NCBI GenBank assembly: GCA_964584245.1
Contig: CAZOZK010000026.1
Location: forward strand, 1-12,511
Length of the DNA: 12,511 nt
Source: CAZOZK01 sp964584245
GTDB taxonomy: Bacteria; Patescibacteriota; Microgenomatia; UBA1400; PJMF01
Direction of reading: 5' to 3'
This document shows, in pieces, positions 1 to 8,293 of the stretch. A program made the translations under genes and the position numbers. Numbering within the stretch: position 1 is the stretch's first letter; each line of letters starts with the position of its first letter. Under the pieces are notes generated by a model. The model worked only from the letters and a program-made list of their open reading frames with translations, searched no databases and was not told where the DNA came from.

Positions 1-1443
1 TCTTTGAATTTTAAATTATCTTCAACTACTGAAGGGTTTGAAACCAATGGTATGAACCCAGATGAGGCACGTGTCGCTACTGAGGGATTCGCACTGTTAT
101 ATCTTAACAAAAGGAAAGAACTTATTCCCAAGATAAAGGAAAATTTGCAAACTAGTATTACAAGTGCAACTGAATTAAAGCAGCTAAACGATATATCTAA
201 TGCGATATATACTAGTGCTGCTGATTTCAAGACATCGGGAATGACTGTTTTTGAGGCCAATAGGGCTTCTTCAGAAATTATTAGTGAATTTCAAAATAAA
301 AGAGATTCATTGATTAGTGACTTAGTAGATACTGTAAGTTCAGAGCTCAAAACGAAAACTTACAAACAACTTACAACAGAATATACTATCGAATCAATTC
401 AGAAACAACTTGAAAGCAACGGTATGCTTCCTAATGAAATTGAGAGATCAATGCCTGAGTTGCGTAAGGAGCACCAAGCTTTGGTAGATTCACTACCAAC
501 AAATCCTTTGGAACAAATCCAAGTAATAGTGGGCAGAGTTAACTCTTTAAGCGGTTTTTATGGTCAAATTGACACTGCTATGTCAGAAATCAATTTGAAA
601 ATAGATCCAAATAATCCGGTTACTCCTGAGCAGGTTAGCCAAATTATACAAGAAAGACGAAAAACACTAATTGATCTAGAAATTAAAGAGATTGAAGGTG
701 TAATCAATGGATTAGATTTAAAGACACTTCTTGATTCCTATCCAATTGATAGAATAAAAAAATTATTTAGGGATAGTGGTATGGAGGAAAATGAAGCCAG
801 CACTGCAGCAGCAACTATTGAAATTGTAATTGAAAAACTTCAAGAAAAATTAAGAAATGAGATTGTCGTTAACATTATAAATAAAATTACAGGGGCTAGT
901 CTACTCACGCTTCGTAAGACACTTTTTCCAAATTATAGAAATGGAGAGTTTCCTGCAATTGAAATTGGGAGAGAACTTCTCGATGGCGGCTTGATTGGTG
1001 ATCAATTAACTACTGCTAAAACTACAATCAATGAGAGGTATTTTTCTCATATAGATAATTTGGTTTTCACCATGCGTAAGGAGAAAGAATCTGCAATGAA
1101 TAATCTGGCTTTTAGTTATCCGGAGGAATTCCTAAGCTTATCACTCCAACAAATTTATAATGAATTTGTAGAAGCAGGTATGTTAACTGCTGAGGCAAAA
1201 AAATCAGTTAATGAGCTAAAACCTGATTACGATAAACTTAGAGGGTCAGTTGTTAGTGATATTGTTTCAGCGGAAATAAGCACGATGCCTTTTGTTAAAT
1301 CAGTAGATGAACTGGACAGCCTAGACACAATCAAGAGTAAATTAAAGAAAAAGGGTTTGACTGATCAGGAGATAGTTGCTAATGAATCCATCATTGATAA
1401 AGCTCTTAAAGCAAGAATAGATCAGATTCAGATATTGGCTTAA
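1..1443 (+). CDS. Unrecognised helical repeat protein, 5' end cut by window edge
   Basis: The reading frame is open to the left edge, so the true start is probably outside the window; the first start-like codon inside is TTG at 4, with no Shine-Dalgarno visible. The visible 479 residues are hydrophilic and look all-helical, with no signal peptide or membrane segment. About eight degenerate units of roughly 62 residues can be aligned by eye. Each has a core like 'F-x-x-x-G-M-x-x-x-E-A', followed by a helix that often ends in 'KR-x-x-L-I'. The G-M/L cores sit near residues 16, 79, 140, 259, 329, 392 and 451, and a diverged 'NPVTPEQV' near 204 fills the gap. I do not recognise the family. It ends with TAA, about 75 bp before the ABC operon start, and appears not to be part of it. 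Codon use is more AT-rich than in the neighbouring metabolic genes. A scaffold or binding role is only a guess. Confidence 0.8.
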   Translation, partial: SLNFKLSSTTEGFETNGMNPDEARVATEGFALLYLNKRKELIPKIKENLQTSITSATELKQLNDISNAIYTSAADFKTSGMTVFEANRASSEIISEFQNKRDSLISDLVDTVSSELKTKTYKQLTTEYTIESIQKQLESNGMLPNEIERSMPELRKEHQALVDSLPTNPLEQIQVIVGRVNSLSGFYGQIDTAMSEINLKIDPNNPVTPEQVSQIIQERRKTLIDLEIKEIEGVINGLDLKTLLDSYPIDRIKKLFRDSGMEENEASTAAATIEIVIEKLQEKLRNEIVVNIINKITGASLLTLRKTLFPNYRNGEFPAIEIGRELLDGGLIGDQLTTAKTTINERYFSHIDNLVFTMRKEKESAMNNLAFSYPEEFLSLSLQQIYNEFVEAGMLTAEAKKSVNELKPDYDKLRGSVVSDIVSAEISTMPFVKSVDELDSLDTIKSKLKKKGLTDQEIVANESIIDKALKARIDQIQILA

Positions 1444-1506
1444 GTTAATTATTTATGTATTCTTTGTTCCATCCATTTGCAGTAGTAATTGATTGGTGTG
1501 GTGGGC

Positions 1507-1512
1507 TATAAT
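1507..1512 (+). promoter_or_regulatory. TATAAT -10 box of the ABC exporter operon (leaderless type)
   Basis: A perfect TATAAT lies seven bases before the ATG at 1520, so transcription would start at or next to that ATG. No good -35 hexamer is seen at 16-18 bp. The box sits in the loop of an inverted repeat: TGTGGTGG at 1497-1504 and CCACCTCA at 1513-1520, 7 of 8 positions pairing. This could be an operator. It is inferred from sequence alone. Confidence 0.45.
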
Positions 1513-1519
1513 CCACCTC

Positions 1520-2362
1520 ATGTTTGCCCGTGTCCTGAATTTAACTACTAGTCACATGCCGTCTGCTGCTAGAATATTCACCCCTCGCTCAGCGATGTTG
1601 ATTTTTTGGTTGTCGGTGCAAGAAATTATTGAGTACCGGTTTGATTTCTTCATGCGCACAATCAAGTACTCGATCATGGTGAGTTTAATGTCATTTGTGT
1701 GGTTATCAGTGGGCAAAGAAGGTGCTCTCGATTTTTCACCAACTCAAACCGTCCAGTACTTTTTTCTGGGTGCGCTCATTTACAGTTTGTCCAACTTTCA
1801 TCCCTACGAAATTGAAGAAGATATCAAATATGGTGGACTATCAAAATACTTGGTGCGCCCGCTCCATCCGTTCACGTATCATTTTTGGAAACAGTCAGCG
1901 ATTGCGTCGTTAGAAACACTGGTCAAATCTCTAGTCATTATTCCTCTGCTCTATTTTATGGGATTTGCCCTTAATTTTTCATTTTCACACACACTCTTTT
2001 TTGTGTTCTACTTGCCGTTTATTTTTTTTTTTTTTTTTCACCAGCTTTCTGTCATTTCCCTACTCAGTTTTTGGATTTCGGAAGCCTGGGCAATCCGCTG
2101 GGCATCGACTAGTATCATGCGCTTACTGTCGGGCATGTTGGTTCCGATTGTCTTTTTCCCACAAGCAGTCCAAAACATTCTCTTTTGGTTGCCCTACCAA
2201 CATTTGGCATACACGCCAATTGCCATCATGCAGCAAAAAATGACGCTTTTACAAGCTTTGCCATCATTTGGTGTGCTCTTAGTGTGGTGCGTGCTAATTT
2301 GGATGCTCAAAGAATTTATCTGGTTCAAAGGATTACAAAGATACGAAAGTAACGGTGGATAA
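1520..2362 (+). CDS. ABC-2 type transporter permease (COG4587-like)
   Basis: This is an integral membrane subunit of an ABC-2 exporter, with about six hydrophobic segments. The N-terminal 'EIIEYRFDFF' followed by a first helix, and the conserved loop 'GGLSKYLVRPLHPFTYHFWK', are typical of the COG4587/DUF990-type permeases that pair with a COG3694 permease and a COG4586 ATPase. Exactly those two follow. The substrate of this exporter family is not established. I chose the ATG at 1520 because TATAAT lies seven bases upstream. In-frame alternatives are TTG 1493, ATG 1556 and ATG 1595; family length favours a start no earlier than 1520, and none has a Shine-Dalgarno. The TAA stop lies one base before the next gene's ATG, implying translational coupling. 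A run of 17 T at 2022-2038 encodes five consecutive Phe in a membrane helix and could slip, shifting the frame. Confidence 0.88.
   Translation: MFARVLNLTTSHMPSAARIFTPRSAMLIFWLSVQEIIEYRFDFFMRTIKYSIMVSLMSFVWLSVGKEGALDFSPTQTVQYFFLGALIYSLSNFHPYEIEEDIKYGGLSKYLVRPLHPFTYHFWKQSAIASLETLVKSLVIIPLLYFMGFALNFSFSHTLFFVFYLPFIFFFFFHQLSVISLLSFWISEAWAIRWASTSIMRLLSGMLVPIVFFPQAVQNILFWLPYQHLAYTPIAIMQQKMTLLQALPSFGVLLVWCVLIWMLKEFIWFKGLQRYESNGG
2022..2038 (+). repeat. Poly-T tract (17 T) inside the permease gene
   Basis: Seventeen consecutive T bases lie inside the coding sequence and are read as the end of Ile plus five Phe codons. A change of one or two bases would truncate the permease. The tract is either a slippage-prone site or a place where sequencing or assembly length error is likely. 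The intact frame on both sides supports the length given. Confidence 0.95.
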
Positions 2363-2363
2363 T

Positions 2364-3173
2364 ATGTTTTCAGTTTTCAAAACCTACCTAAACGTGTTGC
2401 TGGCCTTCGTGAATTTTCAGTTGAAGTACGCGCTTGAGTATCGTGTCAACTTTTTGCTGCAAGCATTTTATGGTCCTGCCTATGTTACTATTTTATTTAG
2501 TATTTTACAGGTGGCCTACAGTCACACTGAGACCATTGCTGGGTGGACAAAGCCGGAAACCATGGTTATTTTTTGTATTTTTCATTTTTTATACGTCATT
2601 GGAGCAACCTTTTTTATGAAAGGGATTCGTAATTTAATGTGGAACGATGTGCGCCTTGGAAATATCGACATGATGTTGACAAAGCCAATTAAGTTTCAGT
2701 TTTTGGTCAGCTTCCGTGAACCTGCATTTAACCAAATTCTCTTGTTTTTTTCGTTGCTTCCTTTATTTTATTACCAAATTAGCACCAATCCAGATATAAT
2801 TTCGCATTCTCCTATAGACATACTCTTATTTGCGCTCTCGCTGATTATTGGAATACTAATTTTTTATTTTGCTGTTTCGACCTACGCAACTTCTGCATTT
2901 TTCTTTTCAAAGGCAAGTCAGGTGATTGAGTTGTTCGATAAAATCAGTGATTACTCCCAATATCCACTGCCACTTTTCCCTGAATCGCTGCAATTGTTGT
3001 TAGTCACCGTTGTACCTGTGGCGTTTTTTAGCTATGTACCAGCATTATTTATACTGGGCAAGGGCTCTTTCTTGTGGCTAGCTGGTAGTATTGTGTTCTT
3101 GTGCGTGCTTATTGGTATCAATCAATTTTGTTGGAAGTATGCGCTGCGCCACTATAGCTCAGCCAGCTCATAA
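2364..3173 (+). CDS. ABC-2 type transporter permease (COG3694-like)
   Basis: This is the second membrane subunit of the exporter, 269 residues with about six transmembrane segments. The start region 'QLKYALEYRVNFLLQ' and the loop 'GNIDMMLTKPIKFQFLVSF' match the usual pattern of this permease family and resemble the corresponding parts of the first permease, as expected for a heterodimeric channel. I prefer ATG 2364, which has a GGTGGA Shine-Dalgarno-like element at 2354-2359 and lies one base after the upstream stop. GTG at 2355 would add three residues and overlap the upstream gene. The ATPase follows after 21 bp. The role of the pair is to form the membrane pore; the cargo is unknown, and envelope lipid, glycan or drug export are all possible. 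Confidence 0.87.
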   Translation: MFSVFKTYLNVLLAFVNFQLKYALEYRVNFLLQAFYGPAYVTILFSILQVAYSHTETIAGWTKPETMVIFCIFHFLYVIGATFFMKGIRNLMWNDVRLGNIDMMLTKPIKFQFLVSFREPAFNQILLFFSLLPLFYYQISTNPDIISHSPIDILLFALSLIIGILIFYFAVSTYATSAFFFSKASQVIELFDKISDYSQYPLPLFPESLQLLLVTVVPVAFFSYVPALFILGKGSFLWLAGSIVFLCVLIGINQFCWKYALRHYSSASS

Positions 3174-3194
3174 AGAGTAAAATAAGGAAATCGT

Positions 3195-4220
3195 ATGTCA
3201 GAAAAAAAAGCAATAAAATCAAATGGGCAGCCGGCAATTAGGGTCTCACATTTATCTAAACACTTCAAAGTCTACAAAAAAGATGCCGGACTTTTAGGTT
3301 CGATTACCTCGCTCTGGCACCGCGAGTATGAAGAAGTTATGGCCGTCGATGATGTAAGTTTTGAAATTGCCCAAGGTGAAGTGGTGGGATTTATCGGTCA
3401 AAATGGTGCGGGCAAAACAACCACGCTAAAAATGTTGTCTGGCTTGTTGTATCCAACTCATGGCGAAGTTTCTGTATTAGGGTACAATCCGTGGGATCGT
3501 CAGCCTGAATTTCAAAAGCAATTTGCATTGGTGATGGGTCAAAAAAATCAGCTGTGGTGGGATCTGCCAGCTATGGAATCATTTATACTCAACAAAACAA
3601 TTTATGGTATCTCCGATGTACAGTTCAAAAAAACGCTGGGTATTTTGGTTGATTTGTTGGATGTCCAAGATATTATTAACATCCAAGTTCGCAAGCTTTC
3701 GTTGGGTCAGCGTATGAAGTGTGAGTTGATTGCCGCGTTGCTCCACAATCCACGGGTACTTTTTCTTGATGAGCCAACCATTGGTTTGGATGTGGTCATG
3801 CAGAAAATCTTGCGTGAGTTTATTAAGACGTATAACAAAGAATTTAATGCGACGATTATTTTAACCAGTCACTACATGGACGATGTCAAAGAATTATGCA
3901 AGCGAGCGATTATTATGGACCACGGGCACACCATTTTTGATGGTAAGCTCAAAGATATTATCGAAAAATATGCGCGCTTCAAAATTATTAAATTAGTGTT
4001 TTCGCGTGCGGTCTCGCATGCTGAAATTTCTAAATTTGGAACTATCAAAGAACATACTGAAGATGGATTGTTGCATTCTGCCACGCTGCTCGTTTCACGA
4101 AAAGATGTGCCAAGAGTTGCGAGTGCGGTTTTACAATCACTGCCGTTGGAAGATATGACAATTGAGGAACCACCAATCGAAGCAATTATTCGTGATGTGT
4201 TCGAGAACTCTGCGCGCTAG
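3195..4220 (+). CDS. ABC transporter ATP-binding protein (COG4586-like)
   Basis: This cytoplasmic ATPase of 341 residues powers the two preceding permeases. Visible motifs in order are Walker A 'GQNGAGKT' at 68-75, a Q-loop region 'VMGQKNQLWWDLP' at 113-125, signature 'LSLGQRMK' at 168-175, Walker B 'RVLFLDEP' at 187-194 with catalytic Glu193, D-loop 'GLD' at 197-199 and switch His226. The 'QKNQLWWDLP' stretch is characteristic of the COG4586 subfamily. An N-terminal extension of about 50 residues precedes 'VDDVSFEI', also usual for this group, and a C-terminal accessory region of about 80 residues follows the ATPase core. A TAAGGAA Shine-Dalgarno at 3183-3189 sets the ATG. The last 35 bp overlap the 3' end of the convergent YfhO gene, so no terminator separates the two. 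Confidence 0.93.
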   Translation: MSEKKAIKSNGQPAIRVSHLSKHFKVYKKDAGLLGSITSLWHREYEEVMAVDDVSFEIAQGEVVGFIGQNGAGKTTTLKMLSGLLYPTHGEVSVLGYNPWDRQPEFQKQFALVMGQKNQLWWDLPAMESFILNKTIYGISDVQFKKTLGILVDLLDVQDIINIQVRKLSLGQRMKCELIAALLHNPRVLFLDEPTIGLDVVMQKILREFIKTYNKEFNATIILTSHYMDDVKELCKRAIIMDHGHTIFDGKLKDIIEKYARFKIIKLVFSRAVSHAEISKFGTIKEHTEDGLLHSATLLVSRKDVPRVASAVLQSLPLEDMTIEEPPIEAIIRDVFENSAR

Positions 4221-6681
4221 TTTTTGAAGTGCTGTTTTGCCCGAAATTCTGTGCAAAATAGAATGCTATTAGCAGAGTAACAAAACAAGTGCTTACAAGT
4301 CCCAGATAAAAAAACTTGGGAAAATACTCGAGGGAAATGGTGTAGGAATATATTGGACCACCTCGATCTGCTCTTTCTCTCAATAGAAGTATGTGGCGCA
4401 TACCTTCATAATTTTGCATTACTGCTCTTTTTCCATCAATTTTTGCGTGCCAATTTGTATCAAATCTATCGGCAATAATCAGTCCAGAATCATCGGGCAA
4501 GGTAACAGTAAAACTAATCTTATTTGGATTTTCTGAATAATTTGTTATGACCACTGGCGCACCATTTTTAGTGCGAAATCGTGGCAAGGTATTTGGAATT
4601 TCATACAATTTTAGGTCACGTTGCTGCGCCACTATTTTTTCTGGAAAGGTTTCGCCAAAATCAGGAAACCACGTATCAACTAAATAATATCGCACTGACC
4701 ATTTTTTGAGTGATTCATGATCTACTTGAATATAGGGCAGACTATTTATTGATGCATCATCCGCCGCTCTAGAAACCGCTATGTTATTTTCGGCAAAAAA
4801 TGGAGTTGTCGTGTCTAACCCAGCCTTACTTTTAGAAAAATCCTCATGCATATTCAGTGGTAATAATGTTGTAAACCCGTTGATAATTGGTACGCCAGCA
4901 ACCATGTTCCAGTTTGGCGTTAGGCTGTCTCGCATTCGCTGCAACTCAGTTAGATTCTTGAATTCAGCTGCATCAATATACGAATCACTAAATGGCGCGC
5001 GCACCGCCATGGCATCCCAGTAGGAACCAAAATCGGTGTACGGCGTGTTGTAGTTACGAGTCAATAGTCTGTGTTGGGTTAGGTCTATATCCTGCGAAAT
5101 TTCTGCAAATTTTTCTTCATTCAAAGTGTAGACAGAATTTGGCGCAGAGAACAAAAGTCCTTGGGTCACAAATGCCATCTCAATGGTGATGATGAGTAGA
5201 ACCAATCCAAACCTTTTTTGTCGCCAAAAAATCAAACTAAAAAAGAGTGACAGACTCGTCACTAAAAGTGTGAGCAGGACAACTTCGCTAATCACAAAAT
5301 CTCTGGCCACTGTATGAAAAGCACTCTGGCTTAATTTTGAGTTGAGGAGGGAGTCAACGAGTTGCCACACATGTTGGAACTGTGTCCACACTAGAATCAG
5401 TCCAGTACCAGCGCCAGCGATCATGGTTGCAGAAGCGCCAATCAGAATTCGAAAAAAAGTTTTGCCGATCTTAATGCTATCAATATACAGTGCCAGCAAA
5501 ATTGGCAAAATTAGCGCGGGAATCATTAGAATTGTACTCATACCACGTGACGCGTTTATGATCGGGATTTTTTGGATGAGCGCAAAGGTTGGCAGCGAAT
5601 CACCCAGCGCGATGATCAGAGAAATAAAAACCGTGATTATAAAAAGCAGGTGAGACTTTTTGATTTTTCCTTGCAGACCTGCCAACCCAAGCATGAGGGT
5701 TCCAAACCAAGACATGAATAGCATTAAGTTTGGTTGTCGGTTCCAGAGTGGTCCCCACTTCATGCCTGAAGCCGCGTGTTCAAACAAGAGTGGATGCACA
5801 AATTTAAGTAGCTCGGTGATGTGCAGCGAGCCGGCCGCAGCTTGTTTGCTCGTTTGAATCACTCGGGTTGATTGTTGCAAAACTTCAATAAATGGCAGCC
5901 ATGCTACCGCGGTGAGTGGAATGACAATCAAGGCCGCGATCATCCAGGAAAAAAGCCAGCGGCCGACTGCTTGTATAGTTATTTTTGTAGGTTCCACTGT
6001 GGGTTCCGAAAAGAAGTGTGCCAGTGAAAAAATCACTGCGGTGAGAATAGAATAAATAACATGCTGTGGATATCCACCTAAAAATTGCGCTAGGACCGCG
6101 AAACAAAAAAGAATCACGCCTCTTCCATTTTTAGCTCTATTTTTTCCTGCCACACCCAGTCCAAACAAAACCACCCATGGCAACCAACTCAAAGATTGAA
6201 ATGTTGAAATATTATTAATTGATCCAGTGATTTGCGGGTTGAATGTCCAAAGAATTGCTGCCAAATAACTTGCCCAAGTTGTGGCTTTGAGCTTGCGGGC
6301 CAATAAACTCATCCCAACAAACGTGCTGACTAAATGGATCAACAGTGTAACATTTAATGCTACTGCAGGCGGCAAGAAAACAAACAAAAGTGTGGTGGGA
6401 TATAAAATAGATTGGTTGACGTCGCCAATCCAGGGAATACCAGCAAAAATGGTGGGGTTCCACAACGGTAGAATTCCTTTGGCAATCCACTGGGCAGTAA
6501 ATAATTTGCCAGGAACCATGAGCGAATAATTGTCACCAAATAATAGTGTTTTGCCAGTAAACAATAGAAAATACACAAATGAGATAAGTGCGAACCCTAC
6601 TAAAATAGCCTGCACCCAAAATGGCAATTTCTGCCAGAAGTTAGAGATAGTTTGTGTGTATGATCGCGCTCGTATATACAT
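4186..6681 (-). CDS. YfhO-family multi-spanning membrane protein
   Basis: The product is a large polytopic membrane protein of about 831 residues. It has a first transmembrane helix, then the loop 'LFGDNYSLMVPGKLF', then 'GILPLWNPTIFAGIPW' and 'QSILYPTTLLF'. That pattern of Asp in the first loop, 'WNP', 'G-x-P' and 'YP' is typical of YfhO (PF09586) and of GT-C-fold glycosyltransferases generally. About a dozen hydrophobic segments fill the first 510 residues. A soluble domain of about 280 residues follows, then a final helix near the C-terminus. In Bacillus, YfhO glycosylates lipoteichoic acid; here a lipid-linked sugar transferase role is inference. The ATG at 6681 is chosen; an upstream TTG at 6705 would add eight residues, and neither has a Shine-Dalgarno. 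The gene follows pyk by about 40 bp on the same strand and is probably co-transcribed. Its 3' end overlaps the ABC ATPase gene. Confidence 0.85.
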   Translation of the reverse strand: MYIRARSYTQTISNFWQKLPFWVQAILVGFALISFVYFLLFTGKTLLFGDNYSLMVPGKLFTAQWIAKGILPLWNPTIFAGIPWIGDVNQSILYPTTLLFVFLPPAVALNVTLLIHLVSTFVGMSLLARKLKATTWASYLAAILWTFNPQITGSINNISTFQSLSWLPWVVLFGLGVAGKNRAKNGRGVILFCFAVLAQFLGGYPQHVIYSILTAVIFSLAHFFSEPTVEPTKITIQAVGRWLFSWMIAALIVIPLTAVAWLPFIEVLQQSTRVIQTSKQAAAGSLHITELLKFVHPLLFEHAASGMKWGPLWNRQPNLMLFMSWFGTLMLGLAGLQGKIKKSHLLFIITVFISLIIALGDSLPTFALIQKIPIINASRGMSTILMIPALILPILLALYIDSIKIGKTFFRILIGASATMIAGAGTGLILVWTQFQHVWQLVDSLLNSKLSQSAFHTVARDFVISEVVLLTLLVTSLSLFFSLIFWRQKRFGLVLLIITIEMAFVTQGLLFSAPNSVYTLNEEKFAEISQDIDLTQHRLLTRNYNTPYTDFGSYWDAMAVRAPFSDSYIDAAEFKNLTELQRMRDSLTPNWNMVAGVPIINGFTTLLPLNMHEDFSKSKAGLDTTTPFFAENNIAVSRAADDASINSLPYIQVDHESLKKWSVRYYLVDTWFPDFGETFPEKIVAQQRDLKLYEIPNTLPRFRTKNGAPVVITNYSENPNKISFTVTLPDDSGLIIADRFDTNWHAKIDGKRAVMQNYEGMRHILLLRERADRGGPIYSYTISLEYFPKFFYLGLVSTCFVTLLIAFYFAQNFGQNSTSKTSAQSSRTHHE

Positions 6682-6721
6682 GCTGAATTGAATTCTGGTA
6701 AGCAATTATGTCTATTCGCAA

Positions 6722-8131
6722 TTAATCAACTGTATGCACTGACAAACTATTTGTCTCACCAGCAGTTTGCCAAAAATTTCCGTGTACAAAAAAGATACGT
6801 TCTCCTGTTTTCACAATGCCTTGTTCTTTAAGTATCACAATAACTCTACTTTCTGCTTCGATTGATGTATCGGCTAAATCAAGTGTAAAAGGTGTGACCC
6901 CATACAGTAAATTAAGTTTTCTGCGCACATCTACATTTTCGGTAACCGCAAAAATTGGCACCTGCAAACGCAGTCGTGAAAACATGCGTGCAGTTTTGCC
7001 GGTATGCGTAAAACAGACGATTTTATCAATTTTTTCCGCGCTATGGATAATACTTGCAACGGCGTTACTAATGAGCTTGTCAGATTCGGTGGTATTTTTT
7101 GGCAAATCCTCAATTGGAAAGGCTGTGTATGTTTCGTTATACTCCGCAATTTTTGTTTGCGTTTCTACAGCACCAACTGGATAGGCGCCGATTGTGGTTT
7201 CTTCAGATAACATAACTGCATCTGTTCCATCATAAATTGCGTTGGCCACATCACTAACTTCTGCACGGGTTGGTCTTGGATTTTCCACCATAGATTTGAG
7301 CATTTGGGTGGCAGTAATCACGGGAACCGCTGCTACTCTACATTTAGCAATAATAGTTTTTTGCCAGTGAGTTAGTTCTTGATACGGTACTTCAACACCA
7401 AGATCGCCACGGGCGACCATAACGGCATCGGACACAGCAATGATTTCGTCTATATTATTGATTGCTTCCTGATTTTCGATTTTTGCTATGATGGCTGCCT
7501 TGAAATTTCGTTTGTCTAATTCAGCACGTAATATGGCGATATCCTGCGCATCACGCACAAAAGAAAGTCCTACAAAATCTACTAACTCAGGATTGATTGC
7601 ATCAAGATATTGAAAATCTCGATCGGTCAGTGAAGGCATATCAAGCACCACACCTGGGGTGTTCATGGTTTTTCGGTGATTTACTTTACAGTCGTGCACG
7701 GCTTGGGCTATGAAACTGTTCTCATCTTTTGAGACCACAATAAACTCACTCTCGCCATCTTCAAGAATCACTAGGTCAGAAATAGAAAGTGAATCAACTA
7801 CCTCTTGAGGAATAACGGCAAATTGCTCAGCTGGATACGATTCATTTGAAGTAAAGAGTGCGTTTTTGCCTTTTTCTACAGCAAATCCAACTCCACCAGG
7901 CACGTTGATACGGATTTCTGGACCTTGGAGATCTAAAAGCGTGGCAATTGGTGTGTTTGTCTCCTGGGCAACTTGTCTTACCCGTTCTAAGCGCTCACTA
8001 TGCCAGGCAGGATCTGAATGTTTGGTGTTGAAACGAGCGATGTTCATGCCGGCAGCTATGAGTTGACGCAGTGTCTCTTTTTCTTCAGTTGCAGGGCCAA
8101 TAGTAGCGACGATTTTGGTGAGTTTTTGCAT
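6722..8131 (-). CDS. pyk: Pyruvate kinase, divergent potassium-site motifs
   Basis: The enzyme converts phosphoenolpyruvate and ADP to pyruvate and ATP, the last glycolytic step, in the cytoplasm. At 469 residues it has the normal length. The N-terminus 'TKIVATIGPATE' is canonical. Other motifs are 'DLQGPEIR' at 67-74, the catalytic 'KIEN' at 217-220 (Lys217, Mg-ligand Glu219), 'MVARGDLG' at 238-245, 'ATQML' at 274-278, 'PTRAEVSDVANAIYDG' at 287-302, and a C-terminal allosteric-type domain with 'HTGKTAR'. Oddities: the usual 'NFSHG' is 'NTKHS' (35-39), placing Lys37 where a Ser normally helps bind K+; 'DTKGPE' reads 'DLQGPE'; and 'SGET' reads 'SEET' (309-312). ATG 8131 is the only good start, though no Shine-Dalgarno is visible. 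YfhO follows directly downstream. Identity is secure; cation dependence is inferred. Confidence 0.96.
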   Translation of the reverse strand: MQKLTKIVATIGPATEEKETLRQLIAAGMNIARFNTKHSDPAWHSERLERVRQVAQETNTPIATLLDLQGPEIRINVPGGVGFAVEKGKNALFTSNESYPAEQFAVIPQEVVDSLSISDLVILEDGESEFIVVSKDENSFIAQAVHDCKVNHRKTMNTPGVVLDMPSLTDRDFQYLDAINPELVDFVGLSFVRDAQDIAILRAELDKRNFKAAIIAKIENQEAINNIDEIIAVSDAVMVARGDLGVEVPYQELTHWQKTIIAKCRVAAVPVITATQMLKSMVENPRPTRAEVSDVANAIYDGTDAVMLSEETTIGAYPVGAVETQTKIAEYNETYTAFPIEDLPKNTTESDKLISNAVASIIHSAEKIDKIVCFTHTGKTARMFSRLRLQVPIFAVTENVDVRRKLNLLYGVTPFTLDLADTSIEAESRVIVILKEQGIVKTGERIFFVHGNFWQTAGETNSLSVHTVD

Positions 8132-8293
8132 AATAATGGTGTGTTAGGTGGTTGATAAAAAAACAGGTAGTAATTGATACGGTATTTATGGTATATAGTA
8201 GTACGTTACCTGATTGTAATTCTTTTTGAAAGATAATAACAGGATAAAAATACAAAAACACAGACTTTTTGGAAAAACCAAAAGAAGGGTTGT
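8132..8293. promoter_or_regulatory. Divergent intergenic region between pyk and the 8294 operon
   Basis: Both flanking genes start here, so promoters for both must lie inside or the genes must be driven from farther away. For the plus strand, TTGAAA (8226-8231) with TACAAA (8251-8256) is a weak pair with an overlong 19-bp spacer. For the minus strand, TTACAA (8219-8214) with TATATA 16 bp further is equally weak. No strong palindrome or riboswitch-like structure was found. Confidence 0.25.

Noticed and set aside
2019..2038. Poly-T as a terminator U-tail
   Set aside because: No stem precedes it and the permease frame continues through it.
4235..4258. TTTTGC/GCAAAA inverted repeat as terminator for the ABC operon
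   Set aside because: The six-bp stem is weak, neither side has a U-tail, and it lies in YfhO coding sequence.
5342..5653. Plus-strand open frame of 103 codons
   Set aside because: It is a shadow of the YfhO coding sequence, with Met/Ile-rich composition typical of antisense frames.
6816..7184. Open frame of 122 codons on the plus strand
   Set aside because: It lies entirely antisense to well-conserved pyruvate kinase motifs and has no start signal.
8164..8212. CAGGTA/TACCTG inverted repeat in the pyk divergent region
   Set aside because: Six bp with a 37-bp gap is expected by chance; no other support for an operator.
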